Counted from the stretch's first letter, positions 40,036-50,668 are shown. The stretch: 64,000 nt of DNA from Curtobacterium flaccumfaciens (GCA_029689965.1 CP121450.1:2418001-2482000); one strand, 5' to 3'. Notes: generated from the letters alone by a model not told the origin. A program made the numbers and translations.

Positions 40036-40912
40036 GTGACCGAGACCCTGCCAGCGCCCGAGGTGTACGACTTCGCGCGCCCGTCGACGCTCGCCCGCGA
40101 GCACGCCCGGTCCTCGAGCTCGCCTTCGAGACCTTCGCGCGCCAGTGGGGCACGCAGCTGACCGCGAAGGTCCGCGCCGTCAGCCAGGTCACGTGCGAGC
40201 AGGTCCAGATGACGACGTACGACGAGTACGCGGCGTCGCTGCCGGCCCTCACCGGGATGGTGCTGCTCCCGATCGCCGACGTCGTCCCGAAGGGCGTCCT
40301 GCAGGTCCCGCTCGATGGCGCCCTCACCTGGGTTTCGCACGCGCTCGGCGCCTCGAAGCCGCTCCCGACGCCGGACCGCACCTTCACGCCCATCGAGCAG
40401 GCGCTCGTCCGCAAGATCGTCGAGGATGCCCTCGACGACCTCCGCTACTCGTTCGGCGGCCTGCTCGCGCACGACGTCACGGCCGGCGGCTTCCAGTTCA
40501 ACTCGCAGTTCGCCCAGGCCGCCCAGAAGGGCGACCTGATGATCGTCGCGTCCTTCACGATCCGGGTCGGCGAGCGGGTCGCCCCCGGCACGCTCGCGCT
40601 CCCGGCCGAGGCCGTCCTGCCCAGCTCGGTGAGACCGCCGCGCACGTGTCGCCCGCCGACGCGCGCGCCCTGGTCGACGCGCAGCTTGCGAGCGTCCCTG
40701 TCGGGGTCAGCCTGCGCTTCGCTCCGGCGACGGTGCTGCCGTCGCAGGTCCTCCGACTCGCGGTCGGGGACGTCCTGCCGCTGCCGCACCCCCAGCACCG
40801 CCCCCTCACCATCGCGGTCGACGGCGAACCCGTCGGCACCGCCGCCGTCGGCGCGAACGGCTCACGCCTCGCCGGCATCGTCGTCACCACCACATCGGAG
40901 CTGCCCGCATGA
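40036..40912 (+). CDS. fliM: Flagellar motor switch protein FliM (two frame breaks; no N-terminal CheY-binding motif seen)
   Basis: C-ring component. From the GTG start: PEVYDFARPSTLAREHAR, then VLELAFETFARQWGTQLTAK, PALTGMVLLPIADVVPKGVL, IVEDALDDLRYSFGGLLAHD and a C-terminal SpoA-like domain ending AGIVVTTTSELPA. Breaks near 40110 and 40632 are both single-base losses in C runs. The usual FliM start (LSQxEIDALL, which binds CheY-P) is not visible in any frame of the 96 bases after motB. Either the true start lies further upstream in a damaged stretch or the protein lacks the motif. The start codon has no good ribosome site, so it is uncertain. Confidence 0.82.
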
Positions 40913-41616
40913 CCACCACGACCCTCCACACGCAGGCGGCCGAGGCCCTCGCCGCGCAGCTCCCGACGGCGGTCCCGTTGACGGTCACCGCCCAGCCTGG
41001 AGGCGCGACCCCCGTCGCCCTCGAAGCGGCCGGTGACGCCGTGGTCGCCTCGTTCGTCGGCGGCCTGTCGGCCGATCTGGTGCTCGTGCTCACCGACCTC
41101 GAGGCCGTCACGGCCGCTGGTGGCACCGACCAGGGCATCGTCGACGTGACGGACGTGCTCCGTCCCTCGCTCGAGGCCGCCGCGGGCATGCTCGGCGTCG
41201 GTGTCCTCGGCGACGCGCGCCGGGAGCCGGCCACGGCCCTGCTCGCCGACCCGGACACGGTGGTGTTCGAGCTCGGTGCGGGCGGCGTGCCCGGCGGCTG
41301 GTTCGCGCTGCGGGTCCGCGAGAACGGCACCGTGTCCGCGCCGGCAGCGCCCGCCGCGAGCGTGCCCACGGGGAACCTCGGTCGGATCAACAACGTCGAG
41401 ATGACCCTGACGGTCGAGATCGGCCGCACGCGGATGTCCGTCCGCGACGTGCTCGGCATGGAGCCCGGCGCCGTCGTCGAGCTCGACCGCAGCGCCGGCG
41501 CTCCCGCGGACGTCCTGCTCAACGGCCGACTCATCGCCCACGGCGAGGTCGTCGTCGTCGACCAGGACTACGCCGTGCGCATCACGAAGATCCTCGACGT
41601 CGCCGAGTCGGTCTGA
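40909..41616 (+). CDS. fliN: Flagellar motor switch protein FliN
   Basis: C-ring protein, 235 residues, frame intact; ATG overlaps fliM (ATGA). It has an N-terminal domain of about 140 residues (VVASFVGGLSADLVLVLTDL, IVDVTDVLRPSLEAAAGMLG) resembling the middle part of FliY-like proteins. It ends in the SpoA domain: VEMTLTVEIGRTRMSVRDVL, MEPGAVVELDRSAGAPADVL and LNGRLIAHGEVVVVDQDYAV. The longer N-terminus distinguishes it from minimal FliN (~90-130 residues). Next gene begins 4 bases after its stop. Confidence 0.9.
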   Translation: MTTTTLHTQAAEALAAQLPTAVPLTVTAQPGGATPVALEAAGDAVVASFVGGLSADLVLVLTDLEAVTAAGGTDQGIVDVTDVLRPSLEAAAGMLGVGVLGDARREPATALLADPDTVVFELGAGGVPGGWFALRVRENGTVSAPAAPAASVPTGNLGRINNVEMTLTVEIGRTRMSVRDVLGMEPGAVVELDRSAGAPADVLLNGRLIAHGEVVVVDQDYAVRITKILDVAESV

Positions 41617-41619
41617 GTC

Positions 41620-42212
41620 GTGGACACCGCCTGGATCGTCCTCCGTGTCGCGCTCTCGCTCGGCGTCGTGCTCGCCCTCCTGTGGGTGCTGCACCGACGC
41701 GTGTCGACGGGCCGGTTCGGCGCGGCCGCGACCAAGGGCCGTCGCTCGGCCTCGGTCGAGGTCGTCGGACGGCAGGGGATCGGTGGCAAGGCGAGCGTCG
41801 TCGTGGTCGACGTCGAGGGCGAGCGCCTCGTCCTCGGTGTCTCGGAGCACGGCGTGCGCCTGCTCACGAGCGGGCAGGCGCCCGCCCCGGAGCTCGCCAT
41901 CGTGACGGGTCCCGTCCAGCTGCCCGCGCGTCCGACCCCGTCGGCCGACGCGTTCCGTCGGGAACTGGACCAGCAGACGGCAGCCGCCCCGTCCCTCCAG
42001 GCACGGCCGGAGCGCCGCCGGCGCGTCGATCCGGAACCGGCTGGTGGGGCCGGCCTTCCGTCCGATGCGGCGGAACCGCTGCCGATGCGCCCGCGCAACC
42101 GTCGCTCGCAGCGCACCGCCCTGCTCAGCGCGCAGCAGCTGCAGGGTCGATCCTGTCCGCCGACACCTGGCGGCAGGCCGCCGCGGCGCTCCGGAACCGG
42201 CGGGTCGGGTGA
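41620..42212 (+). CDS. fliO: Flagellar export protein FliO (one frame break; contains an inserted element)
   Basis: Single-pass membrane protein that assists assembly of the FliP export pore. GTG start, hydrophobic segment TAWIVLRVALSLGVVLALLW, then a SH3-like region SVEVVGRQGIGGKASVVVVD, VEGERLVLGVSEHGVRLLTS. A disordered tail follows with the stretch PSLQARPERRRRVDPEPAGG (DNA 41988-42060), which recurs in JetB. The end (GSILSADTWRQAAAALRNRR) is in another frame after a one-base loss near 42148. About 198 residues. Overlaps fliP by GTGA. Confidence 0.83.
41988..42060 (+). repeat. 73-bp structured element inside fliO (copy 1)
   Basis: Begins CCCGTCCCTCCAGGCACGGC. It is about 90% identical to an element in jetB (56704-56776, opposite strand), and both are read in the same frame. 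The core can fold with arms CCGGA/TCCGG around GCGCC/GGCGC; in the other copy the inner arm is CGTCG/CGACG, so base-pairing is kept although the bases differ. Confidence 0.75.
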
Positions 42213-43090
42213 ACGCGGCGCGGACCGTGGGCCCCGCCCGCCGGTTCCGAGCCGACGCGCCAGCGGCGGATCGGTCGTACCGGGTGGGACGCCTGATCGC
42301 CCTCGTCCTGCTGGCGGTGACCGTCGTCGCCGGCTTCCTCATGCTCACCGCCACCGGTGCTCACGCCGCCGGCGTCGTGCAGCCGACCGCACCCGCCACG
42401 CCGACCGCCCCGTCGACGGGTGACTTCAGCGTGAGTGTGAACGGACCCGACGGCACGCCCTCGTCCGCCGTGGTGACGCTGATCGGCATCACCCTGCTCA
42501 GCGTCGCGCCGGCGCTCATGCTGATGATGACGTCGTTCACGAAGATCTTCGTGGTGCTCGCGATGACGCGGAACGCCCTCGCGCTGCAGTCGATCCCGCC
42601 GAACCAGGTGCTCGCCGGTCTCGCACTCTTCCTGTCGCTGTTCGTGATGGCGCCGGTCCTCGGGCACATCAACGACGACGCGCTCCAGCCGTACCTGGCC
42701 GGTCACCTGGACTTCAACCAGGCCGTCGAGATCGGCACGAAGCCGCTGCGGACCTTCATGCTGCACCAGACGCGCGAGGAGGACGTCGCGCTCATCACCC
42801 GCGCCGCCGGGCAGCACAACCCGAAGTCGATGTCCGACGTGCCGATGACGACGGTGATCCCGGCGTTCGTGATCTCGGAGCTCCGGAGCGCGTTCATCAT
42901 CGGGTTCGTCATCTTCATCCCCTTCCTGGTGATCGACCTCGTGGTGTCGGCGGCGCTCATGTCGATGGGCATGATGATGCTCCCGCCGGTGATGATCTCG
43001 CTGCCGTTCAAGATCCTGCTGTTCGTCCTCGTCGACGGCTGGGGCCTCATCATCAAGAGCCTGATCGAGAGCTACCAGGTGGTGCACTGA
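42209..43090 (+). CDS. fliP: Flagellar export gate protein FliP
   Basis: Pore subunit of the type III flagellar export gate. 293 residues, frame intact, GTG start. A basic N-terminus and signal-like helix (GRLIALVLLAVTVVAGFLML) precede a short extracytoplasmic stretch. Family motifs: TLLSVAPALMLMMTSFTKIF, VVLAMTRNALALQSIPPNQV, FIIGFVIFIPFLVIDLVVSA and MGMMMLPPVMISLPFKILLF. Its stop overlaps the fliQ ATG (TGATG). Confidence 0.96.
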   Translation: MNAARTVGPARRFRADAPAADRSYRVGRLIALVLLAVTVVAGFLMLTATGAHAAGVVQPTAPATPTAPSTGDFSVSVNGPDGTPSSAVVTLIGITLLSVAPALMLMMTSFTKIFVVLAMTRNALALQSIPPNQVLAGLALFLSLFVMAPVLGHINDDALQPYLAGHLDFNQAVEIGTKPLRTFMLHQTREEDVALITRAAGQHNPKSMSDVPMTTVIPAFVISELRSAFIIGFVIFIPFLVIDLVVSAALMSMGMMMLPPVMISLPFKILLFVLVDGWGLIIKSLIESYQVVH

Positions 43091-43366
43091 TGGACCAGCA
43101 GGCAGTCATCGACCTCACGCTGCAGGCGCTCCTGGTGTCGGCGAAGCTCGCAGCGCCCGTCCTCGTGACCTCGCTCGTCGTCGGCTTCGCGATCTCGCTG
43201 TTCCAGTCGGTCACCCAGATCCAGGAGGTCACCCTCTCGTTCGTGCCGAAGGCCGTCGCCGTGGCGATCGCCCTCGTCGTCTGCGGCAACTGGATGATCT
43301 CCGAGATGGTGGCGTTCACGCACGTCGCGTTCGACATGATCCCCAAGCTTCCTCGGGACCGGCTGA
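43090..43366 (+). CDS. fliQ: Flagellar export gate protein FliQ (reads into fliR in this sequence)
   Basis: Two-helix subunit of the export gate, about 91 residues: LTLQALLVSAKLAAPVLVTS, GFAISLFQSVTQIQEVTLSF, VAVAIALVVCGNWMISEMVA. As written, the frame does not stop and runs into fliR. Near 43348 the sequence is CCCAAGCTTCCTCGG; removing one T gives a protein ending IPKLLGTG and a TGA at 43364-43366 that overlaps the fliR ATG (TGATG). The apparent FliQ-FliR fusion is therefore probably an indel artefact of the AGCTC type seen elsewhere. Confidence 0.9.
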
Positions 43367-44140
43367 TGGAGCTGTCGATCGACGCGGACCGCCTGGAGGC
43401 GACGATGCTCGCCGGTGTTCGGCTCGTCGCGTTCTTCGTGATCGCGCCGCCGTTCTCGTACCGGGCGTTCCCGGGAACGGTGAAGGTGATCCTCGGGATC
43501 GGGCTGGCGATCGGTGTCGCCCCTCGCGTCGCCCAGGGCTACGTGTCGCTCGACACCGGTCCCTTCCTGCTCGCGCTCCTCGCCCAGCTCGTCGTCGGTC
43601 TCGCCCTCGGGTTCCTCGTGTTCCTGGTGTTCGCGGCCGTGCAGTCGGCCGGTGCGCTGATCGACCTGTTCGGCGGCTTCACACTGGCGCAGGCGTTCGA
43701 CCCGCAGTCGCAGGTCAACGGCGCACAGTTCACCCGGCTGTTCCAGATGGCGGCGCTCGCACTCCTGTTCGCCTCCGGCGGCTACCAGCTCATCGTCGCC
43801 GGGCTCGTCCGGTCGTTCGACGCTGTGCCGCTGGTGTCCGCGGACGGCACCCCGGGTCGTTCGAACTCGGGGACTGGCGTCGGTGCTCGTCGCTGCGCTC
43901 TCCCAGATGTTCCTGGCGACGCTGCAGATCGCCGGACCGCTCGTCGTCGTGCTCTTCCTCGCCGACGTCGGCCTCGGCCTGCTCACCCGCGTCGCCCCGG
44001 CACTCAACGCCTTCCAGATGGGCTTCCCGATCAAGATCGGGCTGACGGTCGTCTTCGCCGGCGCGCTCTTCATGGCGCTGCCGTCCGTGGTGTCGTCGCT
44101 CACGGGGGACGCGGTGTCCGCCATCACAGGACGGGGGTGA
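43366..44140 (+). CDS. fliR: Flagellar export gate protein FliR (two lost bases)
   Basis: Export-gate subunit, about 258 residues, multiple membrane helices. Starts MELSIDADRLEATMLAGVRL, with FFVIAPPFSYRAFPGTVKVI, LVVGLALGFLVFLVFAAVQS, AGALIDLFGGFTLAQAFDPQ and the C-terminal LATLQIAGPLVVVLFLADVG. Around 43858-43885 two single-base losses (CCGGGG to CCGGG; TGGGCG to TGGCG) shift the frame; repair gives GSFELGDWASVLVAALSQMF. The flhB GTG begins 4 bases downstream of the stop. Confidence 0.9.
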
Positions 44141-44144
44141 GATC

Positions 44145-45325
44145 GTGTCCGACAGCGGAGAGCGGTCCGAACGCGCGACCCAGAAGCGCATGCGCGAGGT
44201 CCACCAGAAGGGCCAGATCGGCCGGTCCCAGGACCTCGGGGCCTGGGTCGGCATCGGCGCAGCCGCGCTCATGATCCCGGCGGCCATCGGCAACGCCGCT
44301 GCCGCGGGGTCGTTGCAGCTCCGGTCGGTGCAACGCGTCATCGCGGACCCCACCATCGACACGATGAACGCCGTCTTCCACGATGCGCTCGGCTCGATCG
44401 CGGGGACGCTCGGCCGATGCTCGGCGTCGTCGCGGTCGCGGTGCTCGCGGCCGCCGTCGCGCAGGGCGGGGTGCACTTCCGCAGGATGACCCCGCAGCCG
44501 GAGCACTTCGACCCCGTGGCGGGTCTCAAGCGGGTGTTCGGCACGCAGGCGCTCTGGAACGGAGCGAAGGCGCTGCTGAAGACCGCCGTCGTCGGACTCG
44601 TCCTCTGGTTCGCCGTGCAGGCGCTCGTCCCCGTCCTGATGACGAGCGGGTCGCTGCCGCTGTCGGCGGTGCTCGACGCCGCCGCGTCCGGCGCGGGCAC
44701 CCTGCTCCGCGCCGCGATCGCCGCCGGCCTGGTGCTCGCCGCGCTCGACGTGTTCGTGGTGATCCGCCGGAACCGGAAGCGCACCATGATGACCAAGCGC
44801 GAGGTCAAGGACGAGAACAAGCACAGCGAGGGCGACCCGCTCGTGAAGTCGCAGCGGCGCTCCCGGCAGCTCGCGATGAGCCGGAACCGCATGGTGCAGG
44901 CCATCGGGACGGCCGACGTCGTCATGACGAACCCGACGCACTACGCCGTCGCGCTCAAGTACGAGCCGGGCAAGTCCGCCCCGCGCGTGGTCGCGAAGGG
45001 TGCCGGGCCCGTCGCGGACGTCATCCGCTCGAAGGCCGAGCAAGAGCGCGTCCCCATCGTCCGCGACGTCCCGCTCACCCGTGCACTCCACGCCGCGTGC
45101 GAGCTCGGGCACGAGGTCCCCGTGGACCTCTACACGCCCGTCGCCCGCGTGCTGTCGTTCGTGATGGCGCTCAAGGCCCGGGGTGCCGCGGCCGGCTCGC
45201 ACACCGCGCCGCGACCGACCACCGCGGACGAGGTCGCCGCCGTCCTCGACCCCGCGACGCTCGCCGGGGACCTCCGGCCCCGCAAGCTCCGCCCGACCAC
45301 GTCTCCTGAAGGGGTGCCCGCATGA
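44145..45325 (+). CDS. flhB: Flagellar export switch protein FlhB (one frame break)
   Basis: Substrate-specificity switch of the export apparatus, about 394 residues. GTG start: SGERSERATQKRMREVHQKG, then four membrane segments and a cytoplasmic domain with the autocleavage motif TNPTHYAVALKYEPGKSAPR (cleavage between Asn and Pro). KGAGPVADVIRSKAEQERVP and PVDLYTPVARVLSFV complete the C-terminal domain. Frame break near 44412 from one lost base; it restores GTLGPMLGVVAVAVLAAAVA. ATGA overlap with flhA. Confidence 0.92.
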
Positions 45326-47375
45326 ACCGCAAGGACCTGCCGAAGCTCGCCGTCCCGGTCTTCATCGTCGGCATCATCCTGCTGCTGATCCTGCCGGTGC
45401 CGTCGTTCCTGCTGGACTTCCTGATCATCTGCAACATCCTGCTGGCGCTGGTCATCCTGCTCACGACGCTGTTCGTGAAGAAGCCGCTCGACTTCTCGGT
45501 GTTCCCGTCGCTGCTCCTCGTCGCGACGCTCTTCCGGCTCGGTCTCAACGTCGCCTCCACGCGCCTGGTCCTCGGCGAGGGGTTCGCCGGCGACGTCATC
45601 CAGGCGTTCGGTCACGTCGCGGTCTCCGGCTCGATCATCATCGGCGCGGTGATCTTCCTGATCCTCGTCGTCATCCAGTTCGTCGTCGTGACGAAGGGCG
45701 CCGAGCGCGTCGCCGAGGTCGGGGCCCGGTTCACGCTCGATGCGATGCCCGGCAAGCAGATGGCGATCGACGCGGACCTGAACGCCGGACTCATCACCGA
45801 CGCCCAGGCGAAGGAACGCCGCGCCGCAGTGTCCGCCGAGGCCGACTTCTACGGCGCGATGGACGGCGCCTCGAAGTTCGTCAAGGGCGACGCCATCGCC
45901 GGCATCCTCATCATCGTCATCAACCTCGTCGGCGGCATCGCGATCGGCATGGTCCAGAACGGCCTCTCGATCACGGACGCACTGTCGAAGTACGGCATCC
46001 TGACCATCGGCGACGGCCTCGTCACCCAGATCCCCGCACTCCTGATGGCGGTGTCGACGGGCATGATCGTCACCCGCTCCGGCGCGGAGACCGAGATCGG
46101 CGCGTCCGCCACGATGCAGCTCACCCAGTCGCGGAACGCCCTCTCCATCGCCGGCGTCGCCGCGATCGCGATGGGCTTCATCCCGAGCATGCCGATCATC
46201 CCCTTCCTGCTCATCGGGGCGACGCTGCTCGTCGTCGGCTGGCGGCTCGGGCAGCAGGCCAAGCGCGCCGAGCAGGACGCCGCCGCGCAGCAGGCGCTCG
46301 AGGCCGCTGCGCCGAGCGCGGACACCCCCGAGGACCTCATCGAGCAGATGCGCGTGCACGCCCTCGAGATCCTGCTCGCACCCGACCTCGTGGACATGGT
46401 CTCCGGCGCCTCGGACGACCTGCTCGGCCGTGTCCGCGCCCTCCGCCGGAAGATCGCGATCGACATGGGGATCGTCGTCCCGCCCGTCCGCACGCGGGAC
46501 AGCATCGAGCTCCCGCCGTCGACCTACGCCATCCGGATCGCCGGGGTCGAGGCCGGACGCGGCACGGCGCCCTCGCGCAGCGTCCTCGCCCTCGGGGACC
46601 ACCTCGAGGGGCTGCCCGGCGAGACGACGGTCGAGCCGGTGTTCGGCCTCGCCGGCAAGTGGGTGCCCGCCGAGCTCCGGCACGCGGCGGAGATGACCGG
46701 GGCCACCGTCATCGACCGGGTCTCGGTGCTCGTCACGCACCTGCAGGCGATCATCGGCGACAACGCCGCGCGGCTCCTGACCCGCGAGGACGTCAAGGTC
46801 CTCACCGAGGGCGTCAAGCAGGTCAACCCCGCCGCCGTCGAGGAGCTCGTCCCGGGATGCTGTCCCTCGCCGAGGTCCAGCGGGTGCTGCAGGGCCTGCT
46901 CACCGAGCGGGTGCCGATCAACGACCTCGGCCGGATCTGCGAGGCGCTGACGCTCCGCGCGAAGGTGTCGACCGACCCCGAGGGGCTGGTCGAGGCGGCC
47001 CGTGCCTCGCTGGGCCCCGCGCTGCCGGCCCGCTACACCGACGCCGGCACGCTCCGGGTCATCATGATCGATCCGTTGCTCGAGCAGTCGATGCTCGAGG
47101 GCCTCCGTCCGTCCGAGCAGGGGACGCAGATCGTGCTCGACGCGCACCGGATCGAACAGGTCCTCGGGTCGCTGCGCGACGCCGTCCGTGCCGTCGAGGA
47201 CCAGGGGATCTCCGCGGTCCTGGTCTGCGCCCCGCAGCTCCGTCCCGCCGTCCACCGCATGGTGTCGGCGCAGTCGAACGGCCTGCCGGTGCTCTCCTAC
47301 CAGGAGGCCACCGCAGCGGGCTCCACCATCGAGACCGTGGGAGTGGTCCGTGCCGCCGACCCGGTTGCAGCGTAA
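45322..47375 (+). CDS. flhA: Flagellar export protein FlhA (one frame break)
   Basis: Large export-gate subunit, about 685 residues: eight membrane helices (KLAVPVFIVGIILLLILPVP onward) and a cytoplasmic docking domain. The FHIPEP-family signature is present around FRLGLNVASTRLVLGEGFAG and EVGARFTLDAMPGKQMAIDA, followed by KFVKGDAIAGILIIVINLVG. The frame breaks near 46855 (one lost base); the continuation MLSLAEVQRVLQGLLTERVP, NDLGRICEAL is correct FlhA. The flhF-like gene starts inside its last codons. Confidence 0.94.
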
Positions 47376-48275
47376 GGGCGCCACGCTCGACGAGGTCCGG
47401 GCGTCCGTCCGTGCCGAGTTCGGCGCCGCCGCCCGCATCGTCGCCGCCGAGCGGGTCACCACGCCGGGCATCGGCGGGCTGTTCCGCAGGGCGCACGTCG
47501 AGGCCACCGTCGAGGTGCCGGCCCCCGACGAGGTGCCCACGGCTCGTGTCGCCATCGCGGACGGGGCCGTCAAGCGCGTCGGGATCGCGGCACTGCTCGC
47601 CGACGCCGAGGAGGCCGAGGCGCGAATCGCGGGCGGTGACGGCACCGCCTCGACGCGGGCCGACGCGTTCGCGTCGGTGCTCGACGGGTTCGTGGCGGAC
47701 GGGATCGCGGAGAGCGCACCGCGCCCGACCGTCGCGTCGTCGGACGGCGACCCGTCCCGTGCGGGCGGGTCGCGCCTCCAGGCCGGTCCGGCACCGTCCG
47801 GAGGAACGGGGCGGGTCATCGACGGCATCGCGCCGATCGCGGTGGCCGGGCCGGTCGCCGCGGCGCGGCCGGTGCCGCCGGCGGTACGGTCCGCCGACGG
47901 CGACCTCGTCCTGCTCGTGGGGCGGCCGAACGACGTCGACGCGGTCGCCGGCGTCTTCGCGACCCGCTACGCGCTGCGGGCCACCGATGCGGCGGACCGG
48001 CGCGGGGCATCCTCGCGCGAGCCGAGGGCGTCCGCGACGGACACGCCCTGCTCGGCGTCGCGGCGTGGGACGACGGCGCCACGGTCGAGGGCCTCGCACC
48101 GGACCAGGTGTGGGTCGTGGTGGACGTCGGCCGGAAGGTCGAGGACGCGGCTGCCATGCTCGCCGCGATCGCCGAGCGGTCGCGGGTCGCCGGGGTCGTG
48201 GCCATCGGGGCGGGGGAGACCGCCACGCCGGAGTCCGTCCACCTGCTGGGGGTGCCGGTCCTGTCGCTAGGCTGA
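47350..48275 (+). CDS. FlhF-like flagellar protein without a recognisable GTPase domain (one frame break)
   Basis: The GTG start lies within the end of flhA (26-base overlap). The first ~60 residues match the FlhF N-terminal region: PTRLQRKGATLDEVRASVRA, EFGAAARIVAAERVTTPGIG. A low-complexity linker rich in Ala/Pro/Gly follows. The last ~130 residues have LVLLVGRPNDVDAVAGVFAT and, after a one-base loss near 48003, ILARAEGVRDGHALLGVAAW, then VVVDVGRKVEDAAAMLAAIA. Typical FlhF has SRP-type GTPase motifs (GxTGxGKTT); none is seen in about 308 residues. It could be a shortened FlhF acting as a positional factor. Confidence 0.65.
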
Positions 48276-48279
48276 GCGG

Positions 48280-48542
48280 GTGCTGGTACTCACGCGGAAG
48301 GTCGGCGAGCGGATCGTCGTCGGTGACGACATCGTCATCACGGTGCTCGACAGCCGCGGGACGGCGTCCGGATCGGCATCGACGCGCCGCGCGGGGTGAA
48401 GATCCAGCGCGAGGAAGTCGTCCGGGCCGTGACCGAGGCGAACGCCGAGGCGGCCGCTGCCGCCGCTTCCGGCGCCGGCGCTCCCGGAGACGACGCCGAG
48501 GCCCGGCTGCGCCGGGCGCTCGGGGAGCGCGGCGGGGCGTAG
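48280..48542 (+). CDS. csrA: Carbon storage / flagellin translation regulator CsrA (one frame break)
   Basis: RNA-binding translational repressor, often controlling flagellin together with FliW. GTG start: VLVLTRKVGERIVVGDDIVI, then, after one base is added in a GGGG run near 48358, DGVRIGIDAPRGVKIQREEV. That is the complete CsrA core with conserved GIDAP. An Ala/Gly-rich tail of about 30 residues extends it beyond the usual 60-75. Last gene of the flagellar operon; 4 bases after the flhF-like stop. No fliW is present in the window. Confidence 0.92.
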
Positions 48543-48556
48543 CCGGCCGAGGGGTC

Positions 48557-48571
48557 GAGCCGCTGCGGCTC
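48557..48571. terminator. Hairpin between csrA and acyl-CoA oxidase
   Basis: GAGCCG-CTG-CGGCTC, 6-bp perfect stem, in the 36-bp gap between convergent genes. No T-run. Confidence 0.4.
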
Positions 48572-48578
48572 CGCGGTC

Positions 48579-50668
48579 CTAGGGGCGGGGCTTCTTCTCC
48601 TGCTCCGGGAGGCGGCCCGCTGCTGCCTCCGCGGCGAACCAGGCGCGCGCCTCGTCCTGCCGCGCCTGCTCCTCGCCGAGCGCGATCGGCGCGCGGACGT
48701 GCCCTGGCTCGTAGCCGAACGAGTCCAGGAGCTGCGGGACGACCGGACGGAGGCGGGCGACCAGGCGGTCGATGTACGCCGACACCGCACGCGCTCGCTG
48801 CGCCGTGATCCGCCCGTGCATGAGGTACCAGTCGAGGTGCTGCTCGAGGAGTCCGAGCGCGAACAGGTCGCGGAGCCACACGAGCACGCGTCGGGTGTCT
48901 CCCTCGGGCACCTCGTCGAGCGCGTCGGTGAAGGCCTCCCACTGCATGAGCTCGGCGTGTGCCTTGGCCGCCTCGATGAGTTCGTGCTGCGACCGGTTGA
49001 GGAGGAGCGCCGCACGGGCGCGGTCCTTGCCGGCCGACGCCAGGCGCATGCCGATCTCGGTGACCATCGTGTCGACCCGGCCGGCGAGCAGCTCGCGCTG
49101 CGTCGTCGCGTCCCGCAGGTCCGTCACCGAGGCGGCGAGCGACCCGCGGTCGGCGACGGCCTGCCCGATGCGCCGGATGCCGGTCGCATCGGCGAGCCTC
49201 GTCGCCGCCTGCGCCGCGACGAACCTCGCCGTGGCGGCCGGGTCCTTCGGCGCCTTCGCGCGGAAGTCGGTGAGCAGACGCTTTCCGACGAGCTGGAGCA
49301 GGACGGTGTTGTCGCCCTCGAACGTCACGTACACGTCGAGGTCGGCTCGGAGGCCTGTGAGGCGGTTCTCGGCGAGGAAGCCGGCGCCGCCGCAGGCCTC
49401 GCGGCACTCCTGCAGCGTGTCGAGGGCAGACCACGTCGACATCGACTTGAACGCCGCGGCCTGGGTCTCGAGGTCCTCACGGCGCTGCGGAGTGTCCTCG
49501 CGTCCGCTGAACACGTCGTCGAAGGTCCGGAGAAGCTTCTCGTGCGCGAACGACTGCGCGAACACCGTCGCCAGGCGCGGGACCAGCCGACGCTGGTGCC
49601 GGCCGTAGTCGAGCAGCACACCCTCGGTACCGTCCCCGGTGGGGAACTGCCGACGCTGCGCGGCGTACGTCAGCGCGATCTGCAGGCCGATCTTCTGGGC
49701 GACGACCGCGGCGCCGTCGAGCGACACCCGTCCCTGCACGAGGGTGCCGAGCATCGTGAAGAACCGGCGACCGGGCGAGGCGATGGGAGACGAGTACGTG
49801 CCGTCCTCGGCGACGTCGCCGTACCGGTTGAGCAGGTTCGTGCGGGGATGCGGACGTGGTCGAAGTGCAGACGACCGTTGTCGACGCCGTTCAGGCCGCC
49901 CTTGACCCCGTCGTCCTCGCCGCCGACGCCGGGCAGGAAGGCGCCGTCCGCATCGCGCAGCGGCACGTAGAAGGCATGCACGCCGTGGTCGACCCCGTTG
50001 GTGACGAGCTTCGCGAACACGACGGCGTCCCTGCCGTGCAGGGCTGCGTTCCCGATGTAGTCCTTCCACGCCCCGCGGAACGGCGTGTGGATCTCGAACT
50101 CCTGGGTCCCCGGGTCGTACGTCGCGGTGGTCGCGATGCTCTGCACGTCGGAGCCGTGGCCCGTCTCCGTCATCGCGAAGCAGCCGGGCACGTCGAGCGA
50201 CACGATGCCGGGGAGGAACTCGCGGTGGTTCCGCTCGGTGCCGAGGTGGTGCACCGCGGAGCCGAACAGCCCCCACTGGACGCCGGCCTTGATCTGCATC
50301 GACGGGTCCGCGGTGACGAGCTCCTCGAACGCGGCGAGGTTGCCGCCGTGGTTGTCCTGACCGCCGAACGCCGCGGGGTAGGGGCGCTGGATGGCGCCGG
50401 CCTCGACGAGCAGGCGGAGCTGGTCGAGCGCGCGGGCACGGTGCTCGGGCACGGGCAGCCCCTCGACCTTCTGCATCGCCGGGTCGAGCGCCAGGCGACG
50501 GGAGGCCCGACGGTCGTCCGCCCAGCGTCCGAGCAGGTGCTCGGCGAGCAGCTCGACGTCGATGCGGACGTCGGTGTCCGTGCCGGCCGCAGGCGTGCCC
50601 GCAGCCGGGTCTCCCGCCGCGTCGGCCTTGGGGGTGTCGGTGCTGTGGACGGGTGCGGTGTCGACCAT
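48579..50668 (-). CDS. Acyl-CoA oxidase / long acyl-CoA dehydrogenase family protein (one frame break)
   Basis: FAD enzyme of the acyl-CoA oxidase type, about 696 residues, longer than ordinary acyl-CoA dehydrogenases (~380). After a Thr/Ala-rich start: AFGGQDNHGGNLAAFEELVT, CFAMTETGHGSDVQSIATTA (flavin-binding TE-x-G-x-GS), HTPFRGAWKDYIGNAALHGR, ALTYAAQRRQFPTGDGTEGV, QECREACGGAGFLAENRLTG and VTFEGDNTVLLQLVGKRLLT. The C-terminal ~200 residues are the ACOX extension. Frame break near 49848 from one lost base. ATG at 50668 with AGGAGG nine bases upstream. Likely beta-oxidation; monocistronic. Confidence 0.9.

Noticed and set aside
40909..41616. Third in-frame copy of the 73-bp element in fliN (AQPGGATPVA region)
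   Set aside because: Only a short CTGGAGGCGCG match is shared, with no stem and no extended similarity.
43090..44140. Genuine FliQ-FliR fusion protein
   Set aside because: The read-through depends on one extra T at AAGCTTC; removing it gives a normal FliQ end and a TGATG overlap with the fliR start.
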